NCBI GenBank assembly: GCA_949288585.1
Contig: CASEKR010000035.1
Location: 1-35,911 of the forward strand
DNA: 35,911 nt
DNA from: an uncultured Bacteroides sp.
GTDB lineage: Bacteria > Bacteroidota > Bacteroidia > Bacteroidales > Bacteroidaceae
Direction: 5' to 3'
Shown: piece by piece, positions 1-10,119 of the stretch
Layout: every line of letters starts with the position of its first letter
How positions within the stretch are numbered: the stretch's first letter is position 1
Notes under the pieces: model-generated
The model's database searches: none
Told to the model about the DNA's origin: nothing
What the model saw: the letters and a program-made list of their open reading frames with translations, nothing else
Translations under genes and position numbers: made by a program

Positions 1-1773
1 GAACTCTTCGGCGGTGGTTCCGGCCAGGTTCCAGGCTTTCTGGGTGCGCATCATTTCGGTCTCGGCAATCTTCCAGCGGCGGATGTCGTGGAAGCGGCGT
101 CCTTCCATGGCGAACTCGATGCTGCGCTCGTCGTGCAGCACTTCGCGCAGTTTTTCGCCGGTGGGTATGCCTCCGGCCAGGGCCCATGAGTCTTCGAAGT
201 TGGGCAGGCCGCTGCGGTTGCGCACTTTGTTGAGGTAGGTCAGGCTGAGGGCGCTGAGGCTTCCGTTGTATTCGAAGTCGGCTTCGGCATAGCTCAGGTA
301 CATTTCGGCCAGGCGGATGTAGGGGAAGGCGTAGGAACTGTTGGTGTAGGTCTTGCTGTTCCAGTCGTAGGAGTCGGCAATGGATACCCACTTCTGGCAG
401 TAGTAGCCGTTGTCGGTCTGGTATTCGTGGCTGACGTCGCCGTCGTTCTGTTGCTCTTCGCCCCGGCGGCAGTGGAGGATGCGCGTGCCGCCCTGGATTT
501 CGTACTCACCCCGGTCGAAGCCCACGGAGGCGTAGAAGCGGGGTTCGCGGTTGCGGTGGAAGCGGACGGTGCTGTCGCCCGGCGCGATTTCGTAGGGGTC
601 GAGGTCTTTCGTTTCGGGGTCGTCGTCCCAGGGCAGGCCGTTCTTGGTGTAGTAGCGGCTTACGCAGTCGAAGGTGGGGAAGAGGTATCCACGGAAGCCT
701 TCGCCGGAGTATTGGCTGATGCCGATGCGCGGTCCCATGTTCTTGACGCTGTAACTGAGGTCGCCCTGGTTGGCGTAGCCGAAGAGCGTTTCGTTCCAGT
801 TCTCCATGTTGAATTGTCCCGAGGGGCCGGTGAAGGCGTAGTGGTAGTTGTCCTTGCCCTCCTTGGGGTCGGTCGTGGCGTCCCCGTATAGTTTGTAGCC
901 GTTTTGCTCGCAGAAGTCGATGGCTTCCTTGGCGGCGTCCATGGCGCGTTTCCACTTCTCGCGGTCGTAGGTCTGGTTGATGAGGTTCGTGCCGTCGGGG
1001 TTCTTGAAGTCGGCGTAGAACTCCGTGTTGCCGTTCACCAGGGGCGAGGCGGCGTAGAGCAGCAGGCGGGCGCGGAAGGCCAGCGCGGCGGCCGCCGTGG
1101 CGCGGTTGAAGTGTCCGGTGTCGCTCCAGCGTGCGGGCAGCAACTGCGCGGCCTGCTGGTATTTGTCGGCGATGAAGTCGACGCATTCGTCGTAGGTGGA
1201 GCGGGGGACGTTCATTTCAGCGGGGGTGGTGTTGACGTCCATCTCGCTTTGCACCAGTACGATGGGACCGTAGTATTCCAGCATGATTTGATGGTAGTAG
1301 CCGATGAGGAAGAGGGCTTCGCCTTTGAAGTAGTTGAGGTATTCGGGCGTGATGTCGGGCACGCGGTCGATGTTGTTCAACACGTTGTAGCAGTAGCGCA
1401 CGCCTTCCCAGATGAGTTTCTGGACGTATCCCGTGGGATAGCTGGCGGCGCTGTTGCTCCACAGCGAGTAGTAGGTGCTGGTGGCCGACTCCTGCCCGTA
1501 GGCCAGGCTCTTCCAGTGGAAGTAGCGCACGGAGCCGTACCAGCCCGTCACGAAGTCGTTGCCGGCCGTCCAGTCGGGGAACTGCTGGGGGTGGTAGTAG
1601 GTGGGGATTTCCTTGTAGCAGGTCAGCACCATCTGCTCGGCCTGGTTCTGCGTTTTGTAGATGTCGTCGATGGTGGCCGAACTCTGGGGCACCACGTCGA
1701 GGAAGTCGCATGCGCCCATCGTCAGGCAGGCGGCCATGGCGGCCAGTCCTTGGTATAGTCTGTTTCTTTTCAT
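1..1773 (-). CDS. SusD-like nutrient-binding outer-membrane lipoprotein (C-terminus beyond the window)
   Basis: The reading frame is open from an ATG at 1773 to base 1 (591 codons, no stop), so the C-terminus lies outside the window. Seen: a basic N-terminus, a hydrophobic stretch and a lipobox ending MGAC with Cys22, then the start FLDVVPQS, which matches the usual SusD opening 'C..FLD..P'. The late part carries PYIRLAEMYLSYAEA, LNKVRNRSGLP and FAMEGRRFHDIRRWK, the conserved C-terminal helices of the SusD/RagB family. Family knowledge: SusD proteins cap the SusC channel at the cell surface and bind glycans or peptides. It follows the SusC-like gene in the same direction, so the two form one uptake pair. 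The substrate cannot be told; no glycosidase is in view. Unusually, 191 bases separate it from susC. Confidence 0.93.
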   Translation of the reverse strand, partial: MKRNRLYQGLAAMAACLTMGACDFLDVVPQSSATIDDIYKTQNQAEQMVLTCYKEIPTYYHPQQFPDWTAGNDFVTGWYGSVRYFHWKSLAYGQESATSTYYSLWSNSAASYPTGYVQKLIWEGVRYCYNVLNNIDRVPDITPEYLNYFKGEALFLIGYYHQIMLEYYGPIVLVQSEMDVNTTPAEMNVPRSTYDECVDFIADKYQQAAQLLPARWSDTGHFNRATAAAALAFRARLLLYAASPLVNGNTEFYADFKNPDGTNLINQTYDREKWKRAMDAAKEAIDFCEQNGYKLYGDATTDPKEGKDNYHYAFTGPSGQFNMENWNETLFGYANQGDLSYSVKNMGPRIGISQYSGEGFRGYLFPTFDCVSRYYTKNGLPWDDDPETKDLDPYEIAPGDSTVRFHRNREPRFYASVGFDRGEYEIQGGTRILHCRRGEEQQNDGDVSHEYQTDNGYYCQKWVSIADSYDWNSKTYTNSSYAFPYIRLAEMYLSYAEADFEYNGSLSALSLTYLNKVRNRSGLPNFEDSWALAGGIPTGEKLREVLHDERSIEFAMEGRRFHDIRRWKIAETEMMRTQKAWNLAGTTAEEF

Positions 1774-1860
1774 AAATGGGTTTCTAATGAAGTTCTTTGG
1801 TTGTTGGTTGTTGGTTTTTTCTTCGCTGTCCCGTCCGGGTTTGTCCGCCGTGCGGCGCTT

Positions 1861-1910
1861 GTTTGTCCCGAGTGCACTCGGGAGTTGCGTTCTCCGCACT
1901 CGGGACAAAC
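1861..1910. repeat. Palindromic element between susC and susD
   Basis: Perfect 15-base inverted repeat: GTTTGTCCCGAGTGC at 1861-1875 and its complement at 1896-1910. Inside the left arm, CCCGAGTGCACTCGGG (1867-1882) is itself a perfect palindrome, so two alternative hairpins are possible. The same motif recurs in tandem at 28539-28582, and the flanking GTGCGGCGCTTGT is also shared (about 1850 and 28595). No T-run follows on either strand, so it does not look like a simple terminator. Confidence 0.8.
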
Positions 1911-1964
1911 CGCTCCCGGCGGGCTGGTTCCCAGCGGTTTACGCCGGAGGCTTCCGGGCGGGGC

Positions 1965-4900
1965 TCAATAGTGGAATTGTACGCCTATTTTAACGGTCCG
2001 TTGCAGCGGGTAGGCCAGTCCGTTGCCGCTGCCCATCTCGGGGTCCCAGGCGTCGAAGGGCGAGAAGGTCAGCAGGTTGGTGCCGGCCACGTAGGCGCGA
2101 AGCCAGGGGGCGAAGGTGTAGCCCACTTCGGCCGTCTTCAGGCGCAGGTAGGCGGCGTTGCGCAGGTAGAACGTGCTGGGCTGGATGTTGTTCTCCGAGA
2201 AGTTCGACGTCAGGCGCGGGTAGGCGGCCGTGGCCACGTTGTTCGCCTCGGACCAGTGGTTGTCCACGATGGCCTGCGAGATGTTGTAGCCCTGGTGGGC
2301 GGCGTCGGCGAAGGGGTGGTGGTCCTGCATCATCAGGCTGACCTTGGCCGCGCCCTGGAACATGACGGAGAAGTCCCATTTCTTCCACTTCAGCGTGCCT
2401 CCGAATCCGTAGATGATTTCCGGGATTTCGGGGTTGCCGATGGTGGTGACGTCATTGCCGTCGATTTTGTTGTCGCCGTTCAGGTCCTTGTACTTGATGT
2501 CGCCGACGGTGTATTGCGAGAGCGTCTGCACGGGTGAGTTGTCAATTTCCTCTTGCGACGTGAACAGTCCCTCGGCAATGAACCCGCGCAGGCTGTTCAC
2601 CGGGTGGCCGATTTCGGAGTAGTACGGCTCGACGTTCGAGGGTTCGTCCTTGTCCACCACCTCGTTGTGGGCGTAGGTGAAGCTGCCGTGCAGGCTCAGG
2701 GTGACATCTTTCTTGAATACCTTGTTGTAGCTCAGGCTCATGTCGACGCCCATGTTCTTCACCTTGCCGATGTTGGCGTAGGGCAGCTTGTTGGCGAAGC
2801 CCACGGTGGAGGGGATGGAGCGGCGTTGCATGAAGATGCCCGAACGGTCTTCGTGGAAGTAATCTATGCTGAAGTCCAGCTCGTGCCACAGCGAGAGGTC
2901 CATGCCGACGTTCAGCTTCTTCGACTTCTCCCACGTGGCTTCGGGGTTGCCGTAGACGTTGATGAGCGGTCCGCTGGCCTGTCCGAAGTCCTGGCCGTAC
3001 CAGTAGTTGAGCGAGTTGCCCAGTGCCACTTCCGTCAGGTAGGGGAAGCGCGTGCCGAGGGCGTCGTTGCCGGCCAGGCCGTAGGTGGCGCGCAGCTTCA
3101 GGTTGCTGACGGTCTCCTTCAGCGGGGCGAAGAATTTTTCATTGGAAATCGTCCAGCCCACGGCGATGGCGGGGAAGAAGCCGAAGCGGTGGCCTTCCAT
3201 GAAGTTCTCCGAGCCGTTGTAGCCGAAGGTGGCTTCCACCAGGTAGCGCAGGTCGTAGTTGGGTAGACGAACGTCGCGCCCACATCATGCGCCCCGAATT
3301 GGCGGGCATAGTCCAGCTTGCCCTGCAAGGACCACACGCGGTTGGTGGGGTCTTGTCCCGAGGCCGACTTCATGGCAGTGTTGCCTGCCGTGCCGATGGT
3401 CGACGTGGTGTACTGGTAGTTGCCGTCGGCGTCCACCGTGTAGTCGTCGCTTACCTTGAAATAGTAGGGCTGTATCCAGTGGTTCAGCCAACTGTAACTG
3501 TAATTGTAGAACGAGGCCAGGCCGCTGACCTTCAGTCCCGGGGTGATGAATTTCAGGTCTTGTTCAACGTTGAAGGCCGTGGTCATGTAGACGTAGCTGC
3601 GCTCGGTGTATCCGCTGCTCATCTTGGCGTAAGGGTTGACATCGACGTTGCCCACGTCCCACGATGTGTTGTTGCCGTAGCGCACGAAGGTGTCGCCCGG
3701 CTGGGCGGGCAGCGTGGCGGGGAAGCGCACGGGGTTGCCGCGCATCACGAGGTAGAAGAAATCTTGCACGTCCATCTCGCCTCGCAGGTCGCCCGAGTCC
3801 GTCCCGGCAAAGGGGGCGTGGTACTGCGAAATCTGCGCGTTCATGTTCAGGCCGATTTTCGTGGTGGGGGTGAGGCGCGCGTTGACGTTGCTCTGGAAGA
3901 GGTATTTCTTGCTGTACATGCCCACGTCCAGCACGGCCTCCTTGGGCGAGCGGGTGATGCCGTTCTCGAGGAAGATGCCTGCGTTGAGGAAGTAGTCCAC
4001 GTTCTTGCTGCCGCCCTGCACCGTCAGGTTCAGGTTCTGGTTGACGGCAAAGTCTTTGAACAGCATCTTGTACCAGTTGTTGTTCGGGAATAGGTAGGGG
4101 TTGGCTCCGGCGCGCGTCTTGTCAATCTTGTCTTGGCTGTAAAACGGCGTGTACTGCGTGCCGGCCAGTTTCGCGTCGTTGTACTTCGCCTCGTTGTACA
4201 TCTCCATGTACGTCGGCCCGTCCGCCATCTGCTGGATGAAAGTCGGCATGGAGAACGTGTTGTCGAAGCGGATGTCCACGCTCATCTTCTCGGAGATTTG
4301 CCCCTGCTTGGTCGTGATGATGATGACGCCGTTGGCGCCGCGCGAACCGTAGAGCGAGGTGGCCGTGGCATCCTTCAGCACGGAGAACGAGGCGATAGAC
4401 TCGGGCGGGATGTTGTTCATCATCGTCGTGTTGATTTCCACGCCGTCCAGGATGATGAGCGGCGCCGTGCTCGAACCGAACGTGGCCACGCCACGGATAT
4501 AGAACTCGGCTTCGTCATAGCCCGGCTCGCCTTTGGTCTGGCGGGCAATGATGCCCGGCACGTTTCCGGCGAACGAGGTGGTCAGGCTGCTGGAAGTCAT
4601 CTTCAAGTCTTCGGGCTTCACCGCCTGCACGGCGCCCACCAGCGACTCCTTCTTCTGCTTGCCGAAGCCGACTACGACGACCTCGTCCAGCATCTTCGTG
4701 TCCGGCAGCAGGGGGATGGCCATGAAAGCCGACTTGCCCCTGACGGCCACTTCCTTCGTCTGGTAGCCGATGTAGCTGATGACCAGCGACGCATCGTCGC
4801 GCACGGCGATGGTGAATGTGCCGTCCACGTCGGTGATGACGCCTTGTTTCTTTCCTTTCTCCACGATGCTGGCGCCGATGATGGCCTCGCCGTTCTCGTC

Positions 4901-5080
4901 GCAGATGAAGCCTTTCACATACTTCCGCCCGTCGGGCAAGACTTCTTCTTCCACGACGGGGCCTGTTTCGCCCGACGAGAGGCCTTCATGGCTCCAGCCC
5001 GGCATGGCAAAGGCCGACATCCCTGCGAAGAGGAGGGGGAATAGGATGCTTCCTTTGCTTTTGTTGATTCTGATTCTCAT
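1965..5080 (-). pseudogene. SusC-like TonB-dependent transporter, reading frame interrupted near 3270
   Basis: Two adjoining frames together encode one SusC/RagA-type outer-membrane transporter. The N-terminal part (5080 down to about 3270) has a signal peptide, a carboxypeptidase-regulatory-like domain (about residues 54-125), a TonB box around DEVVVVGFG (131-140) and the plug domain with YIRGVATFG and LKDATATSLYGSRGANGVI. The C-terminal part, in another frame down to 1965, has GYNGSENF, FPAIAVGW and a final strand KIGVQFHY. The total span, 3116 bases, is not a multiple of three. The first frame reads GAHDVGATFVY and then turns to nonsense; the second becomes sensible at NYDLRYLVEATFG. In this family some 30-40 residues usually lie between these two points, so a deletion with frame change looks likelier than one lost base (inference). 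It is either a broken gene or an assembly error. Confidence 0.85.
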
Positions 5081-5504
5081 AAATACCTTTCTTTAATTAC
5101 TGGTTCTTGGGTGGTTGGAGTGGAATTTAGTGCACATGTCCTTTCCGGCGGCAAAGTAACGGCTTCGCTGTTTCACCGTCGTGTCCGTCCCGTTTCACTT
5201 CCGTTAAGAGAATGTTTCAAATCTTCGCGCTTCCCCTCCCTGCAAAGTTCGGAATGTGAATAAATCTCAATGGGGCGTTTGTGCGGACGAGGCTTGCTGG
5301 CGGTGCATCCCGTGCGGAGACTGGCGGGCGTACTTCCTGTCTGGCGGCGGTATGTTAAATTATTTGCGTCGGAGTGTTTGTTTCTGTTTGAAAGCAAAAG
5401 TTTGTATTTTGCTTTCTATTTGCTTATTCTTGTGATGAATATCCGGAAAATTGTAACCGAACCGGCGAATGCTTCCGCTTTCTGTATAAGATTTCGTTCT
5501 GTTC
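5081..5504. other. Divergent intergenic region between susC and gltB
   Basis: About 500 bases lie between the SusC-like start and the gltB start. No convincing gene is seen; the short frames here have no recognisable domain. The region holds the likely susC promoter near 5152 and, at its right end, the gltB promoter at 5505-5536. The stretch 5350-5530 is noticeably AT-richer than the flanking genes, as is usual for a regulatory region in this group. Confidence 0.6.
5152..5159 (-). promoter_or_regulatory. Possible susC promoter -7 element
   Basis: On the minus strand the sequence reads TTACTTTGCC, one mismatch from the Bacteroides -7 consensus TAnnTTTG. It lies about 72 bases before the susC start. 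No good TTTG is seen at the -33 position, so the call is weak. Confidence 0.35.
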
Positions 5505-5536
5505 TTTGCTTTTTGACACGTAAAACGCTACTTTTG
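5505..5536 (+). promoter_or_regulatory. gltB promoter, Bacteroides type
   Basis: TTTG at 5505-5508 and TACTTTTG at 5529-5536 are separated by 20 bases, an exact fit to the -33/-7 consensus (TTTG, 19-21 bases, TAnnTTTG). This puts transcription start near 5543 and leaves a leader of about 50 bases before the gltB ATG. Confidence 0.75.
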
Positions 5537-5591
5537 TCGACAAAATAAAACGTTATTCTTGAAATAGCTAACATAAAGAGTAAACTTTGCG

Positions 5592-8500
5592 ATGGATAAC
5601 AGAACTTTTATTACTGAAAGAAAGCACTTGGAAGCCGGAGGACTGTATGATGCCGCGCACGAACACGACGCTTGCGGCGTAGGGATGATTGTCAATATCC
5701 ACGGCAACAAGTCGCACGAACTGGTGGATGCCGCCCTCCGGGTGCTGGAGAACATGAAGCACCGTGGCGCCGAGGGCGCCGACAACAAGACGGGCGACGG
5801 GGCGGGCATCCTGCTCCAGATTCCCCATGAGTTCATCCTCTTGCAGGGCATCCCCGTGCCCGAGAAGGGCAAATACGGCACCGGCCTGGTCTTCCTGCCC
5901 AAGGACAAGGACGAGCAGGCGGCCATCCTGCGCATCATGATTGAAGAAATTGAGCGCGAGGGGCTCACGCTGATGCACCTGAGGGCTGTCCCCGTCGATT
6001 CCTCCATCCTGGGGCAAAGCGCGGCAGAGACCGAACCGGACATCAAGCAGGTGTTCGTCACCGGAGCCACGGACGTGGAGAACCTGGACCGCACGCTCTA
6101 CCTCATCCGCAAGAAGATTGAGCGGCGCGTGTCGCACCGGGATTTCTACATTGTCTCGCTCTCCAGCAAGAGCATAGTATATAAAGGTATGTTGTCGTCC
6201 GTGCAGGTGCGCCAATACTTCCTCGACCTGACGCAGCCTTACTTCACCAGCGGGTTGGCCATCGTGCACTCCCGTTTCAGTACCAACACCTTCCCCACGT
6301 GGAGCCTGGCCCAGCCGTTCCGCCTGCTGGCGCATAATGGCGAAATCAACACCATTCGCGGCAACCGGGGCTGGATGGAGGCAAGGGAGAGCGTGCTGTC
6401 CACGCCCGCCTTGGGCGACGTGAAGGCCATCCGCCCCATCCTGCAACCCGGCATGAGTGACAGTGCCTCGCTGGACAACGTGCTGGAGTTCTTCGTGATG
6501 TCCGGCCTCAGCCTGCCCCACGCCATGGCAATGCTGGTGCCCGAATCGTTCAACGACAAGAATCCCATCAGCGAGGACCTGAAGGCCTTCTACGAATACC
6601 ACTCCATCCTGATGGAGCCGTGGGACGGTCCCGCCGCCCTGCTCTTCAGCGACGGACGCTACGCGGGCGGCATGTTGGACCGCAACGGACGCTACCTCAT
6701 CACCAAGAACGACATGATGGTGGTGGCCAGCGAGGCGGGCGTCATCAGCTTTGAGCCGGAGAATATCAAGGAGAAAGGCCGCCTGCAACCGGGCAAAATC
6801 CTGATGGTGGACACGCAGGAGGGCCAAATCTACTACGACGGCCCGCTGAAGGAACAACTGGCTTCCGCCCGTCCCTACCGCCGCTGGCTGTCCGCCAACC
6901 GCATTGAGTTGGATGCCCTGCGCAGCGGGCGCAAGGTGGAGAACGCCGTGCCGGACTACAACCGCCGCCTGCGCGCCTTCGGCTTCACCCGCGAGGATGT
7001 GGAGCGCATCGTGATGCCGATGTGCACCACGGGAGCCGAACCTACGGCCTCTATGGGCAACGATACGCCCCTGGCCGTCCTCTCGGACTTGCCGCAACTG
7101 CTGTTCAACTATTTCCGCCAGCAATTCGCCCAAGTTACCAACCCGCCCATCGACCCCATCCGCGAGGAACTGGTAATGTCGCTGACGGAGTACATCGGCG
7201 CCGTGGGCAACAACATCCTCCAGCCCGACGAGAGCCATTGCAAGATGGTGCGCCTGCCGCATCCCATCCTGACCAACACGCAGTTGGATATCCTCTGCCA
7301 CATTCGCTACAAGGGCTTCCAGGCCGTGAAGCTGCCGATGCTTTTCCCCGCAGGCGGAGGCAAGGCCGGATTGCAGGAAGCCTTGGCGGAACTGTGCCGC
7401 CGGGCGGAAGAAGCGGTGACGGAAGGTGCCAACTACCTCATTCTGACCGACCGCGACGTGGATGCCGCCCATGCGCCCATCCCCTCGCTGCTGGCCGTCA
7501 GCGCGGTGCACCACCACCTGATAAACGTGCAGAAGCGTGTGCAGACCGCCCTCGTGGTGGAGAGCGGCGAAATCCGCGAGGTGATGCACGCCGCCCTCCT
7601 GCTGGGCTACGGCGCCAGCGCTATCAATCCCTACATGGCCTTTGCCGTGCTGGACGACCTGGTGCGCCGGGGCGACGTGCAACTGAACTACGAGACGGCG
7701 GAGAAGAACTACATCAAGGCCCTCTGCAAGGGACTTTACAAGATAATGAGCAAGATGGGCATCAGCACCATCCGCTCCTACCGTGGCGCGAAGATATTCG
7801 AGGCCGTGGGCGTGGGCGGAGAACTGCTGAAGAATTATTTCGGCACGCCCGCCTCCACCATCGGCGGCATCGGCCTGGAGGAGATTGCGCGGGATTACGC
7901 CGTCTTCCATCAGGCCGGATTCGCCCCGGACGAAGTGGAGGATTTGTTGCCCCACGTCGGGCAGATGTCCTACCGCAGAGATGGCGAGCAACATGCCTGG
8001 AATCCCGACACCATCAGTGCTCTGCAACTGGCCACCCGCCTGGGCAGCTACGCCAAGTTCAAGGAGTTCACCCGGCTGGTGGACGAGAAGGAGCATCCCG
8101 TCTTCCTGCGCGATTTCTTCCGCTTCCGCCGTCGGCCGATACCCGTCGAGCAGGTGGAGCCGGTGGAGGAGATTGTCAAGCACTTCGTCACGGGCGCCAT
8201 CTCCTTCGGTGCCATCAGCCAGGAGGCGCACGAGGCTTTGGCCTTGGCGATGAACAAGCTGGGCGCGCGCAGCAACACGGGCGAGGGAGGCGAGGACAAT
8301 GCCCGCTTCCACGGCGAGGAGGACGGCATCTCCCTCTGCAGCAAGACCAAGCAGGTGGCTTCGGGCCGCTTCGGCGTGACCACGGAATACCTGGTGAACG
8401 CCGAGGAGATACAAATCAAGGTGGCGCAGGGAGCCAAGCCCGGCGAAGGCGGCCAGTTGCCCGGCTTCAAGGTGGACCGGGTGATAGCCCGCACGCGCCA

Positions 8501-10085
8501 CTCCATTCCCGGCATCTCCCTCATCTCGCCCCCGCCGCATCACGATATTTATTCCATCGAGGACTTGGCACAACTCATCTTCGACCTGAAGAACGTCAAT
8601 CCCCGCGCCCGCATCAGCGTCAAGTTGGTGGCGGAGAGCGGCGTGGGCACCATCGCCGCCGGCGTGGCCAAAGCGAAAGCCGATCTGATAGTCATCTCCG
8701 GCGCCGAGGGAGGCACGGGCGCCTCGCCCGCCTCGTCCGTGCGCTATGCGGGCATCCCGCCCGAAATAGGCCTGAGCGAGACGCAGCAGACCCTGGTGCT
8801 GAACGGCCTGCGCGGACAAGTGCGCCTGCAGACCGACGGGCAACTGAAGACCGGGCGCGACATCATCTCCATGGCCCTGCTGGGCGCCGAGGAGTTCGCC
8901 TTCGGCACCGCCGCCCTCATCGTGCTGGGTTGCGTGATGATGCGCAAGTGCCACGCCAACACTTGTCCCGTGGGCGTCGCCACGCAGGACGAACGCTTGC
9001 GCAAGCACTTCCGGGGACATTATGAATATGTGGTAAACTACTTCCGCTTCCTGGCGCAGGAAGTGCGCGAATACCTGGCGGAGATGGGCTTCACCCGCCT
9101 GGACGACATCGTGGGCCGCACGGACCTGATAGAACTGAAGCCCGCCGCCCCGGACACCAAGGCCGCCCTGTTGGACTTCGGCCGACTGTTGCACCGCGTG
9201 GACAACGGCGCGGCCCTGCACAACGTCTCGCCGCAGCGGCACGACATCAATCACGTGTTGGACGTCCCGATGCTCGCCGCCGCCCGCGAAGCGCTGGACA
9301 ACCGCCGGGAGGTCTCGCTGGAGTATGCCATCGCCAACACCGACCGCTCCGTGGGCGCGATGCTCTCCGGCGCCGTGGCCGCCCGCTACGGGGAACAGGG
9401 CCTGCCCGACCGCACCATCCAGGTGAGGTTCAAAGGCTCGGCGGGGCAGAGCTTCGGCGCCTTCCTGGCCCGTGGCATCAGCTTCCGCCTGGAGGGCGAG
9501 GCCAACGACTACCTTGGCAAGGGCTTGAGCGGCGGGCACATCTCCGTGCAACCGCCCGTGCGCAGCGGATTTGCCGCCGAAGACAACACCATCGCCGGCA
9601 ACACCCTGCTCTACGGGGCCACCTCGGGCGAGGTCTATATCAACGGCCGCGCGGGCGAACGCTTTGCCGTGCGCAACTCCGGCGCTGTGGCCGTGGTGGA
9701 AGGCGTGGGCGACCATTGCTGCGAGTACATGACCGGCGGCCGCGTCGTAGTCTTAGGCGAGACGGGACGCAACTTCGCGGCGGGCATGAGCGGCGGCGTG
9801 GCCTACGTCTGGGACAAACACCGCAACTTCGACTACTTCTGCAACATGGACATGGTGGAGCTGTCCCTGCTGGAAGATGCCTCCGCCCGCAAGGAACTGC
9901 ACGAACTGGTGCGCCGGCACTACCTGCACACCGGTTCCGAGTTGGCCCGCGCCATGCTGGACGACTGGGCGCGATACGTGGACGAGTTCATCCAGGTGAC
10001 GCCCATCGAGTACAAGAAGGTGCTGGCCGAGGAGCAGATGCGCAAACTCCAGGAAAAGATAGCCGAGGTGCAACGAGATTATTAA
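5592..10085 (+). CDS. gltB: Glutamate synthase, large subunit
   Basis: GltB transfers the amide nitrogen of glutamine to 2-oxoglutarate, giving two glutamates, and works with GltD. At 1497 residues it has the normal length. The N-terminal glutaminase domain begins at Cys28 in HDACGVGM, the expected nucleophile after removal of a 27-residue propeptide, followed by KHRGAEGAD. The FMN synthase domain starts near residue 850 (TGAISFGAISQEAH, NTGEGGED, PPHHDIYSIEDL, GAEGGTGASP). The 3Fe-4S cluster cysteines are in CVMMRKCHANTCPVG near residue 1114. The C-terminal glycine-rich beta-helix domain contains GKGLSGGHISV. gltD follows after 34 bases, so the two are an operon. The long open frame on the opposite strand is a composition effect. 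Confidence 0.98.
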   Translation: MDNRTFITERKHLEAGGLYDAAHEHDACGVGMIVNIHGNKSHELVDAALRVLENMKHRGAEGADNKTGDGAGILLQIPHEFILLQGIPVPEKGKYGTGLVFLPKDKDEQAAILRIMIEEIEREGLTLMHLRAVPVDSSILGQSAAETEPDIKQVFVTGATDVENLDRTLYLIRKKIERRVSHRDFYIVSLSSKSIVYKGMLSSVQVRQYFLDLTQPYFTSGLAIVHSRFSTNTFPTWSLAQPFRLLAHNGEINTIRGNRGWMEARESVLSTPALGDVKAIRPILQPGMSDSASLDNVLEFFVMSGLSLPHAMAMLVPESFNDKNPISEDLKAFYEYHSILMEPWDGPAALLFSDGRYAGGMLDRNGRYLITKNDMMVVASEAGVISFEPENIKEKGRLQPGKILMVDTQEGQIYYDGPLKEQLASARPYRRWLSANRIELDALRSGRKVENAVPDYNRRLRAFGFTREDVERIVMPMCTTGAEPTASMGNDTPLAVLSDLPQLLFNYFRQQFAQVTNPPIDPIREELVMSLTEYIGAVGNNILQPDESHCKMVRLPHPILTNTQLDILCHIRYKGFQAVKLPMLFPAGGGKAGLQEALAELCRRAEEAVTEGANYLILTDRDVDAAHAPIPSLLAVSAVHHHLINVQKRVQTALVVESGEIREVMHAALLLGYGASAINPYMAFAVLDDLVRRGDVQLNYETAEKNYIKALCKGLYKIMSKMGISTIRSYRGAKIFEAVGVGGELLKNYFGTPASTIGGIGLEEIARDYAVFHQAGFAPDEVEDLLPHVGQMSYRRDGEQHAWNPDTISALQLATRLGSYAKFKEFTRLVDEKEHPVFLRDFFRFRRRPIPVEQVEPVEEIVKHFVTGAISFGAISQEAHEALALAMNKLGARSNTGEGGEDNARFHGEEDGISLCSKTKQVASGRFGVTTEYLVNAEEIQIKVAQGAKPGEGGQLPGFKVDRVIARTRHSIPGISLISPPPHHDIYSIEDLAQLIFDLKNVNPRARISVKLVAESGVGTIAAGVAKAKADLIVISGAEGGTGASPASSVRYAGIPPEIGLSETQQTLVLNGLRGQVRLQTDGQLKTGRDIISMALLGAEEFAFGTAALIVLGCVMMRKCHANTCPVGVATQDERLRKHFRGHYEYVVNYFRFLAQEVREYLAEMGFTRLDDIVGRTDLIELKPAAPDTKAALLDFGRLLHRVDNGAALHNVSPQRHDINHVLDVPMLAAAREALDNRREVSLEYAIANTDRSVGAMLSGAVAARYGEQGLPDRTIQVRFKGSAGQSFGAFLARGISFRLEGEANDYLGKGLSGGHISVQPPVRSGFAAEDNTIAGNTLLYGATSGEVYINGRAGERFAVRNSGAVAVVEGVGDHCCEYMTGGRVVVLGETGRNFAAGMSGGVAYVWDKHRNFDYFCNMDMVELSLLEDASARKELHELVRRHYLHTGSELARAMLDDWARYVDEFIQVTPIEYKKVLAEEQMRKLQEKIAEVQRDY

Positions 10086-10119
10086 CCGAATATCAATCAA
10101 CGAAGCAGCATATCAAACA

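Noticed and set aside
5270-5548. A 92-codon gene between susC and gltB
   Set aside because: It overlaps the gltB promoter and has an unconvincing Arg/Phe/Leu-rich composition with no domain.
7022-9025. A 667-codon plus-strand frame inside gltB
   Set aside because: It is an alternate frame of gltB, rich in Arg, Pro and Gly, without any domain.
5568-9716. A 1382-codon open frame on the minus strand opposite gltB
   Set aside because: It lies exactly over the certain gltB gene, has no recognisable domain, and is full of His, Ala, Gly and Val in the way that the complement of GC-rich codons gives. It is a composition shadow.
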